In this document: positions 24,820 through 31,591 of the stretch, one piece after another
Numbering within the stretch: position 1 is the stretch's first letter
How the letters are laid out: the number at the start of each line of letters is the position of its first letter
Source: Euptelea pleiosperma
Taxonomy: Eukaryota; Streptophyta; Magnoliopsida; Ranunculales; Eupteleaceae
Direction of reading: 5' to 3'
Assembly: GCA_035048495.1 (NCBI GenBank)
Contig: CM068545.1
Location: forward strand, 36,718,225-36,782,224
DNA length: 64,000 nt
The notes under the pieces: model-generated
Seen by the model: the letters and a program-made list of their open reading frames with translations, nothing else
Database searches by the model: none
What the model was told of the DNA's origin: nothing
Made by a program: the position numbers and the translations under genes

Positions 24820-27800
24820 AATTTGTTCAATGGAGGTTGGGGCATCTTCATTCTCATGTCAAGGAGCTAGTTAGGGCATGGTCCATCGTATTTTCTTTCC
24901 TCCATGTTGAGGCTAACAATGTAACCATAATTTTGGCTAAAAGTGGTGCTCATTGATCATTTTTGTACATTAGGAACTCTATTCCCCAATCTTGTATAAT
25001 GGGATTCTATCCCCAACTCTTGAAAAAAAATTCAGATTAAATACAGTTTCACTGTTACTTGTTACAAGAAAGAGTTCAGTATCCAAAAAGCTCAATGCTA
25101 GTTCGTCCAACAATAGAATGGGGAAGGACCAAACTGAGAAACACCCATCATTTCTAACAAACAAATCTGTTAATCTCGGTTCTTGAGTGCCCTAAAAACT
25201 CTCAAAAAACCTCTTCTTGAACAGATCACAGACAGCGTTGGAAACTCCCGACAAAGGAGACTATTCCTACACCACCATTTCCCAAAATATGGACTTTATA
25301 CCTTCCCACTGAAAACTAATGTTCTTTTAAGACTCTTCCTAGACTTCATACAACACTGTCCATGAACCTACCCCAAATCTTTTATGGCCCCATCAGTAAT
25401 ATTACTTAATTGTATAACATTCCAAAGTTGACCTAGAAGTGTCTTCAAAGGCTTATACTCTATTCCTTTCACAATCCCCAACGAAGGGTGTAAGAAACAC
25501 TCATCCATAGAATCCTACATATTATGCTGAAGGGGCAATGCTTCAAACTGGATCAATGTGATGCTAATCAACCTTATTTATAGTATTTGATTGAGTTTTT
25601 CCTATGCCTGATTATCTCCATTATCATGAGATGCTCCCGACAGCAGAAATAAATGAAATGAGATATAAAGCTTGTAGTTATTATTCTAAGCATAGAAGGA
25701 AAATGAGGTAACTTTCAATTTTTTTTTTTTTTGATAAGTGGAAAATTTATTAATAAGGAAAGGAAAACACCATGTACAAATGAAATGAAGTGTGGCAACG
25801 GAAGTAATAGCACATAGAATCCAGCAGAAAATAGTAAAATATAAAAGCAGCGAGTCTCCGTTCTATTAATTTTCACCAAGTTACCAACAACAACGAGTTT
25901 ATTGAAGTAATAGGGGCATATTAATACAAACCATAACCATGGTACAAAGACTGCTAAGTGAAGAGAGAGAACGAAGCAGCAAGATCACCAACCCTCCACC
26001 TTCCACCGTCTCAATGGTTCTTGCAAGAATATTCGGTGTCAATGCCTCAAAGTCCTAAAATTAGCGTAGCAAGCAATTGATACAAGAACGGTAAAAAAAC
26101 AGGATGAGAAAGGGATAATGAGGCCGAAATTTATCAAAGACAATAACACATGAAATCAAACCTGTAAAATACACATGCCATAAGTGTTGCCAAGAATTCT
26201 TTCAGAGTCCCTGTACAAGCAGTATGTTACCACCCCGCTTTCAACAAAAAGTGAAAAAGGATCCACCTTTTCAGGATCAAGGAGTCCCCTCTGCATCAAC
26301 TTCTTAATCTGCTTTGCACGTTTTTTCTTGTGGCTGGAATAGTAAAACACCACAATGAGAATGCAGTAAGACAGATCTTTCTGAACTGTTGGGTACAAAA
26401 TGACAATCTAGAGAAAGATAAGAAAACTAAAAATTGCAAAGGTACATGAAAAGCAAAAAATATCATATGTAATATTTTGATGATGGATTAGTCTTCAAGA
26501 CATTATAGGCTCAAGATTAAGTTCTTACCAGCAACCTATCTATGTTGACACGATTTTCTGCTACGGGATTAGAGACACAGCAGCACTCCTTTAATAGAGC
26601 AAGAAGCATAGTAGAATTGCCTCAAAAGAGACCAGAAAAATCCACAAAGGGGCAACACGATAGTAGAACATTCAACAAAACTAAACCTACTTAACATCAA
26701 AGAGAACTAGCATTTTACAACTCTCAACAATCACTAAACTCTAATCAACATAAGGCAACCAAAAACCTCACTCACTGCTTTGATAGACTAGACGAATTGA
26801 CGAAATCACTAATCACCAATAGGTCCCGTGCTAATCAATGAGATCTAATTGACAGCAAAAACATCTACACGTACATGTCGATCTCCACCATGTAATTGAC
26901 TGTCATGGTCAACCACTCACTGCCAAAGTTAGTTTATCACTGGCCTTAAAGGATCTAATTGCCCCAAGGAGGACATTGTAATGGATTTGACAGCCATTAT
27001 GGATTGTATAATTTTCCCTAAAGGGAGTACAATCTTTCTGATCGGTTTCTCGGCCGTGCAATGACTGTAAACACCTTAAAGGGAAAGCTTGAAGTAGAAT
27101 GTAGGGTTTGATTCTTGGGTTAGGGTTTGGTAGAGATGAGAGAGAGAGAGAGAGCATGTGTATGTCACATGACTCTAACTTCTTATTACATCATAAAAGC
27201 TTGACATGGACAAGTATGCCCCTACAAACATAAAGGGTATTACAGTACTACCCTGACAACACTCCCCCTCAAGTTAGTCTGTAGATATCTATCATGCCCG
27301 ACTTGCTGAAACACCTGTGTAATTGATTACTAGGAACTCCCTTAGTGAGTACATCTGCTACCTGCTCTTCAGTCTTCACAAAAGGAGTACAAACTTCTCT
27401 AGTAACAATCTTCTCTCGTATTGAGGACAAGGTCACTTCCAAGGGTGCGGGAATGTTGTGACCTTAGTTAGATAGAGCCCTAATTAGGTTTCTATTTTAG
27501 TTAAAAATCCTCATAATAAAGAATTCTAATCTAATTAGGGTTAGGGATATTAGGTTGATTTTCTATTTCAATAAGGATTTGAATTAGTTTCTATCTTTTT
27601 AGGGTTTGAATTAGGTAGGTCTCTAGGGTGAGAGTCTATATAATGTAATCGATTGTTGAGAAAGAGAAAATCAATGAAGAAGAAAACCTTAACTCTTTTT
27701 TCTCTCTCTCCCTCTCTTTAGAAAATAAAGCGTGACTCCCTCCAAATGTCGAACGATAGGAACTGGGTTCCTATCATCTAGTATCAGAGCAAGCGATTTC

Positions 27801-30800
27801 GGGAAGCCACGGACAATCGACGGAAAGCAATCGAGGAAATCATTGCCCACCTTGCTGTTAAACAACCATTTACCCCAAAAGATCGACCTGTTGAGGAAAG
27901 GCAAAATAACTATGTATATTAACGGGTCGTCGGGCTAACACAATATGTGCGCGGGAACAAATCATCCGCTAACACTCCCTTTCAGCGGGAATACACTCCG
28001 CTGGAGACTTGAACCCGCAACCTCCCAGGCCATAAGGCTCTGATACCATGTTAAACAACCATTTACCCCAAAAGATCAACCTGTTAGGGAAAGGCAAAAC
28101 AACTATGTATACCAACAGGTCGTCGGGCTAACACAATACGTGCGCGAGAAGACATCATCCGCTAACACTCCCCCTCAGTGGGAATACACTCCGTTGGAGA
28201 CTTGAACCCGCGACCTCCCAACCCTTAAGGCTCTGATATCATGTTAAGCAACCATTTACCCCAAAAGATCGACCTTTTGGGCTAAATGGTGATCTTTTGG
28301 GGCAAATGGTTGTTTAACATGGTATCAGAGCCTTACGGGCTGGGAGATCGCAGGTTCAAGTCTCCAACGGAGTGTATTCCCACTGAGGGGGAGTGTTAGC
28401 GGATGATGTCTTCTCGCGCACGTATTGTGTTAGCCCGACGACCTGTTGGTATACATAGTTGTTTCGCCTTTCCCTAATAGGTCGATCTTTTGGGGTAAAT
28501 GGTTGTTTAACACTTGCTAAGTGCCAGGAAATGTGATGAGTTCCATCATGCCAAGAAGGAAATGCTTCCACGATTTCAACAAGTGCACACAAACTCGGAG
28601 GAAGTTCAACCACCGTCTCCAATTTCTAAGGTGCCACTGGTGAAACCGAGTGCGAAGCCCAAATTGGCTCCAACTACGCCCAAGGCTATAGCGAAGCTGA
28701 AAACCTCTAACAAGCCGAAGTCCATGACCAAACCGTGTCCAAAGCTGAAGCCAAAAAATAAACCAACAAAAACTTTGAGAATTATGGTGAGGACTTCTCG
28801 GGGGAAAAAGGCGTCGGCTCCAACGTTGATGAAAGTGGCAATGCGAATCCCGACAAGGGACACCTATCTCATCAAGCGAACAACATCATGTTAGCCTACC
28901 TTCGATATCGTGTTACTTGTACAGCTTCGAGATTTGCATAGAGGGGGATACCATGGAGGGTAGATGTGCGAACATCCAATGCGATTTGGGATCCACAAGA
29001 CATTGACCTTGAGGATAAGGTTGCTTCCAAGGGTGCGGGAATGTTGCAACCCAATTCTGTTTTAGTTAAGAATCCTTGTCATAAAGAATCCTAATCTATT
29101 TAAGATTAGGGATATTAGGGTAATTTCCTATTTCAATAAGGATTTGAATTAGTTTCTGTTTTTGCTAGTGTTTGAATTAGGTAGGTCTATAATTAGGTAA
29201 GTCTATAGGGTTGAGAGTCTATATATTGTAATTGATTGTTGAGAATCAAGAAAGCAATCAATGAAGAAGAAAAAACTCAACAAACTGAACTCTCTCTCTC
29301 TCTTTAGAAATTAGAGTGTCACTCCCTCCAAGAGTCGAAATATAGGAACTAGGTTCCTATCATCAATGTTAGGACCCCGGATTAGAAAGGATTGTAATTT
29401 TGTTAAGAAGCAAGATCTTAGGATAGTTATGTTATATTTCTATTTTAAATAAAGATTCCATGAGATCCACTCATGCAAATCTTAGGATTAGCTTTCCTTA
29501 AATCGGCTAGACTTCCCTCTATCTACTGGAATAGATCTTAGGAATTAATCAATCAATAAAAATAATTATCTCACCCCTTATCTCCTCTCTATCTCTCTCT
29601 CCCAAGCTTTCCCAAAAAATCCCTCATTGAGGCTAGGATCCTAACATTTGGTATCAGAGCCAACGATTCCAATGGGGCTCGAGAAACAAATGGAGGAACG
29701 ACTGATAACGTTGGAATCTCGTGTTGAAGATCGGTTCACGAATCTTGAAGATCAGTTCACAAATATTGAAGAACAGAACAGTACTTGGTTCACCAATCTT
29801 GAAGAACAAAGCTATACCCTCCATCTTAACATGAATGCCATTCAAGTGTCCCTTCAGGCCCTCCTTCAACAGCATGATGAATATTTAAACAAACTTTCTG
29901 CAAAGATGCAGAAAACCACAGGGCAACTCCAGAAGCTCGTAACCACCATAAACTGCTTTGCACAAGTTGACGCACAGCCGCCACCCACTTGGACCATTCC
30001 CACGTCACCAACTATCAAAGGCAAAAAATGGTAGAAAATAAAAGCACCCATAACAGAACATGTCGCCAACAAGCCTGAGGAAGGAACGACGACTTCCTCC
30101 GGTGATTCCGGTATGGCGTGTAAAACGCGCCAAAGCGTCAACAATCAAGGACAAACGCTGGTTAGAGGGCAAGAACGGAAAGGATAGGCTTGCCTTCATC
30201 CCAAAGTGAATGAGTCCTCTTAGACGGTGGGTGGGACTAGATAAAATTCTCAGAGAGATGAAAGCTTGCTTCAAGGCCTTACGATATTAAAAGATAATTT
30301 ACAGGGCTTTATAGCAGTGAAAGGTAAATCGAGCTTAACGAGAGGATGAACCATTACATTATAACCTCTCATAATAATCCAAAAGCATGGAAGTATGAAC
30401 CAAGATTTTAAAAGGGGCCGTTATAATCGTAAACGGATGGGGGCGTTACCGTTTTTCCGTTACAACGGATTGTAAGGCATAGGGGCAAAAATGGAAAAAG
30501 GGGAAAATAACGGTAATAACTGACATTTTTTTCAGAAATTAGTTTCATTATAATGGTTTGAGTGTTAAAAGAAGCAAGAGTGAGAGTATGGACCTGCTAA
30601 GTTCTAGCTTTTCCTTGTAGCACCACAAAACAGTAGGACGAGATTTGACAACCGCCTTGCTTAACATGTAGTTGAGATTGACAATCTGCAATGAAGTAGA
30701 TGGTAAAAAATCGAATAGAGGAGCAGAAGTTAAGATACAGAAGAAAATACCTGGTCGGCAGACTTGTCGCCAATGATCACGAACATCGACCGATGCCTTG

Positions 30801-30855
30801 TTTTTATGCCATTTTCAATCATGCTCCTAATGCGGTTGTCCACTTTCTTCCTCAT
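7739..30855 (-). CDS. NAT10: RNA cytidine acetyltransferase (NAT10/Kre33/TmcA family), N-terminal half, 11 exons
   Basis: Enzymes of this family make N4-acetylcytidine in 18S rRNA and some tRNAs in the nucleus and nucleolus, using ATP and acetyl-CoA. Eleven exons join in one frame (1,318 nt, 439 codons): 30751-30855, 30594-30685, 26162-26333, 25932-26054, 16437-16610, 16061-16171, 15813-15946, 15623-15716, 13649-13726, 8012-8148, 7739-7836. The start MRKKVDNRIRSMIENGIKTR matches the conserved N-terminus; an upstream in-frame ATG at 30868-30870 would add five residues. Next come the N-terminal domain and the helicase domain with GRGKSAALG and DEAAAIP. The full family protein is about 1,000 residues; the acetyltransferase domain and tail are not in the window. 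Introns 2, 4 and 9 hold transposons. There are no stops or shifts, so I think it is probably functional if the rest exists. The plant gene is usually called RNA cytidine acetyltransferase 1. Confidence 0.93.
8345..9930. other. Intron 9 sequence, AT-rich, no gene seen
   Basis: Left part of the 5.5-kb intron 9 (8149-13648). It contains a near duplicate of a ~60-bp piece (9050-9080 and 9115-9145 share aaattacttactaccatg). Otherwise nothing coding, structural or repetitive is clear. Confidence 0.4.
9940..10906 (-). pseudogene. L1-type LINE relic: ORF1 end and first residues of ORF2
   Basis: On the minus strand, 9985-9950 reads MMKLNFLSWNVRRLG, the start of plant LINE endonuclease/RT proteins. 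It stops a few codons later, where the sequence turns AT-rich, so ORF2 is deleted. Upstream (10516-9990 and 10831-10592, different frames) is an acidic, low-complexity protein with LEGLTDPSEWVLKKVMDF, like the region before ORF2 in plant LINEs. Its right end is cut by the solo LTR at 10912. Confidence 0.6.
10912..12962 (+). mobile_element. Solo LTR (2,051 bp) of gypsy-type LTR family A with 5-bp target duplication
   Basis: It starts TGTAATGACC and ends GGGGGCGTGACA. The flanking 5-bp duplication is exact: GTCAC at 10907-10911 and at 12963-12967. No internal region is present, so the element was reduced by LTR-LTR recombination. Inside is an A/T-rich block (ttatttattt runs near 11430-11530) and three ~50-bp direct repeats with gagacccctTggggt motifs (12003-12150). 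These repeats give an open frame (11951-12193) that is also partly open in the second copy. Orientation is inferred from the PBS-like sequence after the second copy at 5701. Confidence 0.92.
13649..13726 (-). CDS. Acetyltransferase exon 9 (26 codons)
   Basis: The exon reads EHVHYDLVRSTN then LRINIYKQHKQMVQ, between an acceptor (tgtag) and a donor (gtaatgg). It joins exons 8 and 10 in phase 0. Other family members, as I recall them, have about seven more residues between the Asn and the RINI motif (a PEFKKA-like segment). Here they are missing in frame, which could be a 21-nt deletion or lineage variation. Confidence 0.88.
13903..13998. repeat. 27-bp tandem repeat, about 3.5 copies
   Basis: The unit accacatctaggatagctgc plus ctagaaga repeats at 13903, 13930, 13957 and 13984 (period 27) with few changes. 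It lies in intron 8 and has no coding role. Confidence 0.85.
13999..15622. other. Intron 8 remainder, no gene seen
   Basis: AT-rich. It has a short stretch (14596-14700) with ttaccccaactatttggggt, a small hairpin often seen in plant introns and repeats. No exon fits here, because exon 8 to exon 9 is already contiguous in protein. Confidence 0.35.
15623..16610 (-). CDS. Acetyltransferase exons 5-8 (P-loop region)
   Basis: Exon 5 (16610-16437) starts DVHGRFRTESHSE and contains NERFLLSLASCKACVVMDDE. Exon 6 (16171-16061) ends GMCTTLDQ. Exon 7 (15946-15813) carries the Walker A loop in IASRGRGKSAALGLAIAG. Exon 8 (15716-15623) reads YSNIFVTAPNPENLKALFEF. The intron between exons 5 and 6 (16436-16172) has a GC donor in the consensus AAG|GCAAGT; the others are GT-AG. 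Phases match at every joint. Confidence 0.93.
17066..17093. repeat. (GA)n microsatellite
   Basis: About 14 uninterrupted GA units within intron 4. A shorter (GA)n lies near 16200-16216. Confidence 0.9.
17401..18704 (-). repeat. 3' LTR of the intron 4 copia element, enlarged by an insert
   Basis: Its two outer parts (17401-17587 and about 18655-18704) match the 223-bp partner LTR at 23020-23242. About 1.07 kb in between has no counterpart there. It ends in plus orientation with tacaagtaagcccctaacaa then ca. Confidence 0.9.
17588..18655. mobile_element. Unclassified ~1.07-kb insertion within the copia 3' LTR
   Basis: It is defined by absence from the partner LTR. It is rich in gaaatatttcg/cgaaacatttc motifs near both ends, in mixed orientation, which suggests degraded inverted ends. 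The middle has an 88-codon open frame (17763-18029) that I do not recognise. No clear duplication is visible, so the class cannot be given. Confidence 0.6.
18721..20635 (-). pseudogene. Copia pol (integrase, RT, RNase H), broken
   Basis: The GAG-pre-integrase segment FTTNLLSVSQLSKSLNC lies near 20530. The integrase core LVYSDVGGPNPT and FVVFVDDYSCYTWIYLMKFK lies near 20120-20000, with LRFDNGGNTCI near 19930. RNase H end sequence (TKGVNKGIVESMLSKLGMID) lies near 18790-18725. The central RT with its catalytic motif is mostly deleted: the distance from integrase to RNase H is too short. Several stops and frameshifts are present. Confidence 0.82.
20640..21258 (+). pseudogene. 3' end of an L1-type LINE inserted in the copia element
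   Basis: Plus strand. A reverse-transcriptase zinc-binding remnant (CSMCKRYGE, LHCTVAREVW) is followed by the common plant LINE segment IAWGTWRERNQRIF (20940-20985). A 3' end follows: taatgaagattatacttatc then aaaaaa. It interrupts copia between gag and integrase. The piece is 5'-truncated and has stops. A clean target duplication is not visible. Confidence 0.75.
21334..22412 (-). pseudogene. Copia gag, broken
   Basis: It starts MSTSEESSSINSE at 22412. The gag N-terminal motif VKLFGSNYLEWSQSARMYII follows (about 22320-22260). The frame is lost at 22182. A later open part (21771-21334) is Ser/Pro-rich and ends with SMDLDRLRQLLAQLD, as in this copia gag group just before protease. The gag middle has deletions and stops. 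Confidence 0.8.
22413..23019 (-). other. Copia 5' untranslated leader and primer-binding site
   Basis: Between the PBS (23019-23008) and the gag ATG (22412) is a 600-bp leader. It holds an imperfect direct repeat of a ggttttggagagtgcggct-like unit (four to six copies on the plus strand between 22600 and 22850). No protein is evident. Confidence 0.6.
23845..23920 (+). repeat. tRNA-derived sequence (tRNA-Arg-like), likely a SINE head or tRNA pseudogene
   Basis: The segment has an A-box-like atggcctaatgggtaagctc and a B-box gggttcaagtccca at tRNA spacing, with a short anticodon-like stem between. The 5' and 3' acceptor arms do not pair well, so it is not a functional tRNA. It could be the start of a SINE, but no A-rich tail with duplication was found nearby. 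Confidence 0.45.
24540..24960 (+). pseudogene. LINE fragments: 3' end and RNase H end
   Basis: At 24540-24765 there is a typical plant LINE 3' end (ttgtattacgggttttttcc, then acctatcaaaa). At 24821-24956 an RNase H C-terminal remnant reads VFSFLHVEANNVTIILAKSG, ending in a stop. The order is reversed relative to a single LINE, so these are two pieces. An ATA microsatellite lies between them. Confidence 0.6.
24773..24818. repeat. (ATA)n microsatellite
   Basis: About 14 perfect ATA/TAA units following a LINE 3' end, probably grown from its A/T-rich tail. Confidence 0.92.
25718..25870 (-). mobile_element. LINE 3' end (minus), next to exon 4
   Basis: Read on the minus strand, it ends with cttattaataaattttccac then ttatc and a run of A, the standard 3' end of plant L1 elements. 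The 5' part is gone. It sits about 60 bp downstream of the exon 4 donor. Confidence 0.6.
25932..26333 (-). CDS. Acetyltransferase exons 3 and 4
   Basis: Exon 3 (26333-26162) reads SHKKKRAKQIKKLMQRGLLD, then DPFSLFVESG and RILGNTYGMCILQ. Exon 4 (26054-25932) reads DFEALTPNILARTIETVEGG then LVILLLRSL. The 107-bp intron between them and all joints keep frame. The region belongs to the N-terminal domain of the family. Confidence 0.94.
26880..27435 (-). mobile_element. Copia 3' end: LTR and last codons of RNase H
   Basis: At 27420-27275 the minus strand reads VTREVCTPFVKTEEQVADVL then TKGVPSNQLHRCFSKSGMID, a copia RNase H end. The polypurine tract follows (complement of ctccccctcaag, 27262-27273). 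Then comes an LTR starting TGTTGTCAGGG at 27261. The far LTR end (near 26880) could not be fixed. The rest of the element is missing; at the right it abuts a different LTR element. Confidence 0.75.
27856..28512. mobile_element. Compound TRIM array: five LTRs (three full) in inverted arrangement, one CTTGC duplication
   Basis: The unit is a 119-bp LTR (TGTTAGCGGATG to TGTTTAACA in plus orientation) and a 74-bp inside. The inside has the tRNA-Met primer site tggtatcagagcc and the purine tract ctgagggggag. Order along plus: LTR 27856-27974, inside 27975-28048, LTR 28049-28167, inside 28168-28241, and partial LTR 28242-28274, all on minus. Then a partial LTR to 28319, inside 28320-28393 and LTR 28394-28512 on plus. 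CTTGC flanks the whole (27851-27855 and 28513-28517). It codes for nothing. Confidence 0.93.
28514..28894 (+). pseudogene. Lys/Pro-rich gag-like relic of the non-autonomous element
   Basis: This open stretch is rich in Lys, Pro, Thr and Ser with repeated KPK/PKA motifs. It has no zinc knuckle or enzyme motif. It begins at the TRIM insertion point; the frame upstream of the TRIM (EATDNRRKAIEEIIAHLAKC) probably belonged to the same protein. Function unknown; most likely a decayed gag. Confidence 0.4.
29367..30260 (+). mobile_element. Ty3/gypsy 5' end: LTR, tRNA-Met primer site and gag start
   Basis: The LTR starts TGTTAGGACCCC (29367) and ends GGATCCTAACA (29646). The PBS tggtatcagagcc is at 29649-29661. 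It begins only 4 bp after the preceding element. An open frame then runs to 30034 (first ATG at 29672, MGLEKQMEERLITLESRVED), a coiled-coil gag N-terminus typical of gypsy elements. Sequence similarity fades by about 30260; the rest of gag-pol is missing. Confidence 0.75.
30400..30540. mobile_element. MITE family X, partial copy
   Basis: It shares ttttaaaaggggccgttata and gggggcgttaccgttttt with the copies at 55793-56130, 58380-58650 and 59583-59951. Only one half is present. It ends about 50 bp from exon 2 of the acetyltransferase gene. Confidence 0.65.
30594..30855 (-). CDS. Acetyltransferase exons 1 and 2 (start of the protein)
   Basis: Exon 1 (30855-30751) encodes 35 residues from MRKKVDNRIR to GDKSADQ. 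Exon 2 (30685-30594) reads IVNLNYMLSKAVVKSRPTVL then WCYKEKLELS. The 65-bp intron is GT-AG. I chose the ATG at 30853-30855 because MRKKV is the conserved family start. The upstream ATG (30868-30870) is in frame after a TAA. Between the ATG and the MULE end at 30950 only about 95 bp of original leader remain. Confidence 0.94.
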
Positions 30856-30949
30856 TTCCCTGCGCCGCATAAGATTTTTTTAACAAAACTAATGTTTTGA
30901 CTTCTGTCCTAGAATAATAAACTAGTGCGGTTCATGAGGCTGGACCCTA

Positions 30950-31010
30950 GAGCAATTTTTTGCGGGTGGCGTTAATTGCACATACCTTTTTTGTAGTAAC
31001 ACCCACAACT
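30950..31010 (+). repeat. MULE left terminal inverted repeat
   Basis: It reads gagcaattttttgcgggtgg and continues to gtagtaacacccacaact. It pairs with 39165-39225 with few mismatches and a small length difference in the T run. Confidence 0.9.
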
Positions 31011-31095
31011 TATCTACTCATACCATAAGTTGCATCTAACTTATATGCACCCACCTCATAGTTACACCCACCTAAACAAAAGGTCGATTGAAATA

Positions 31096-31215
31096 GGAAG
31101 AGAAAAGAGAAAGGGAGAAATCGTAGGAGAAAGGGAGAAATCGTAGAGGAGAAAGGGAGAAATCCCGTAGAAGAGAAAGAGAAACCGTTGAAGAGAAAAG
31201 AGTAACCGTAGCAAT
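31096..31215. repeat. Subterminal purine-rich repeat of the MULE
   Basis: Imperfect repeats of gagaaagggagaaatcgtag (period about 20-25) just inside the left end. A matching array in the opposite orientation lies at about 38960-39075 on the right (gagaaacg motifs on the minus strand). Confidence 0.7.
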
Positions 31216-31591
31216 CATCCTCCCTCCACCGAAGACTCCATTGAAGGTGATTGATCATCTTGTTCGATTTCTCGGTCTTGATCCACCGAAACCCATCATT
31301 CTTGTTTGACTTGAGGATTTATTTTTATTTTTAGAAGAAAAATATTATTTTTCGCCATCAAATTGAAGGTAAGTCATTAGATTGTTCTTATATATTTTTA
31401 TTGTAATGTATCAAATAACTTACATTAGTTTAGTTGTTGAATGTTTATTTTGGGTGTAAACTGTTCGATAAAATGTCTCAGAGAATTTGCACACAATGAA
31501 TCTTACATTTCAAAATGTATATGTGATGTTACACCTTTAAGTTGTTTATGTAAAATTTTTGAATGGTATTGATTGATTGGTTTTGATAGTA

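Larger units (their letters stand above)
27421..29362 (+). mobile_element. Non-autonomous LTR element (LARD-like) with 321/323-bp LTRs, hosting a TRIM array
   Basis: The LTRs at 27454-27776 and 29042-29362 align throughout. The left one is followed by tagtatcagagcaag, a PBS-like site for tRNA-Met. Both LTRs are preceded by the same ~30 bases (cttccaagggtgcgggaa), so a stub of another unit's internal end precedes the left LTR, which suggests unequal recombination. The 1.27-kb inside has no pol. About 0.66 kb of it is the TRIM array. A Lys/Pro-rich open frame (28514-28894) may be a gag relic. Confidence 0.8.

Noticed and set aside
28041..28335. Possible tRNA-Met genes in the TRIM region (ggtatcagagcc, ggttcaagtctcc)
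   Set aside because: The first motif is the primer-binding site next to an LTR end and the second lies in the 74-bp TRIM inside; no cloverleaf can be formed.
27856..28512. CRISPR-like or regulatory direct repeats
   Set aside because: Repeat length (119 + 74 bp), TG..CA ends, primer site and purine tract identify TRIM units.
28606..28863. 85-codon minus frame
   Set aside because: It is the opposite strand of the Lys/Pro-rich relic; composition mirrors it and no family features appear.
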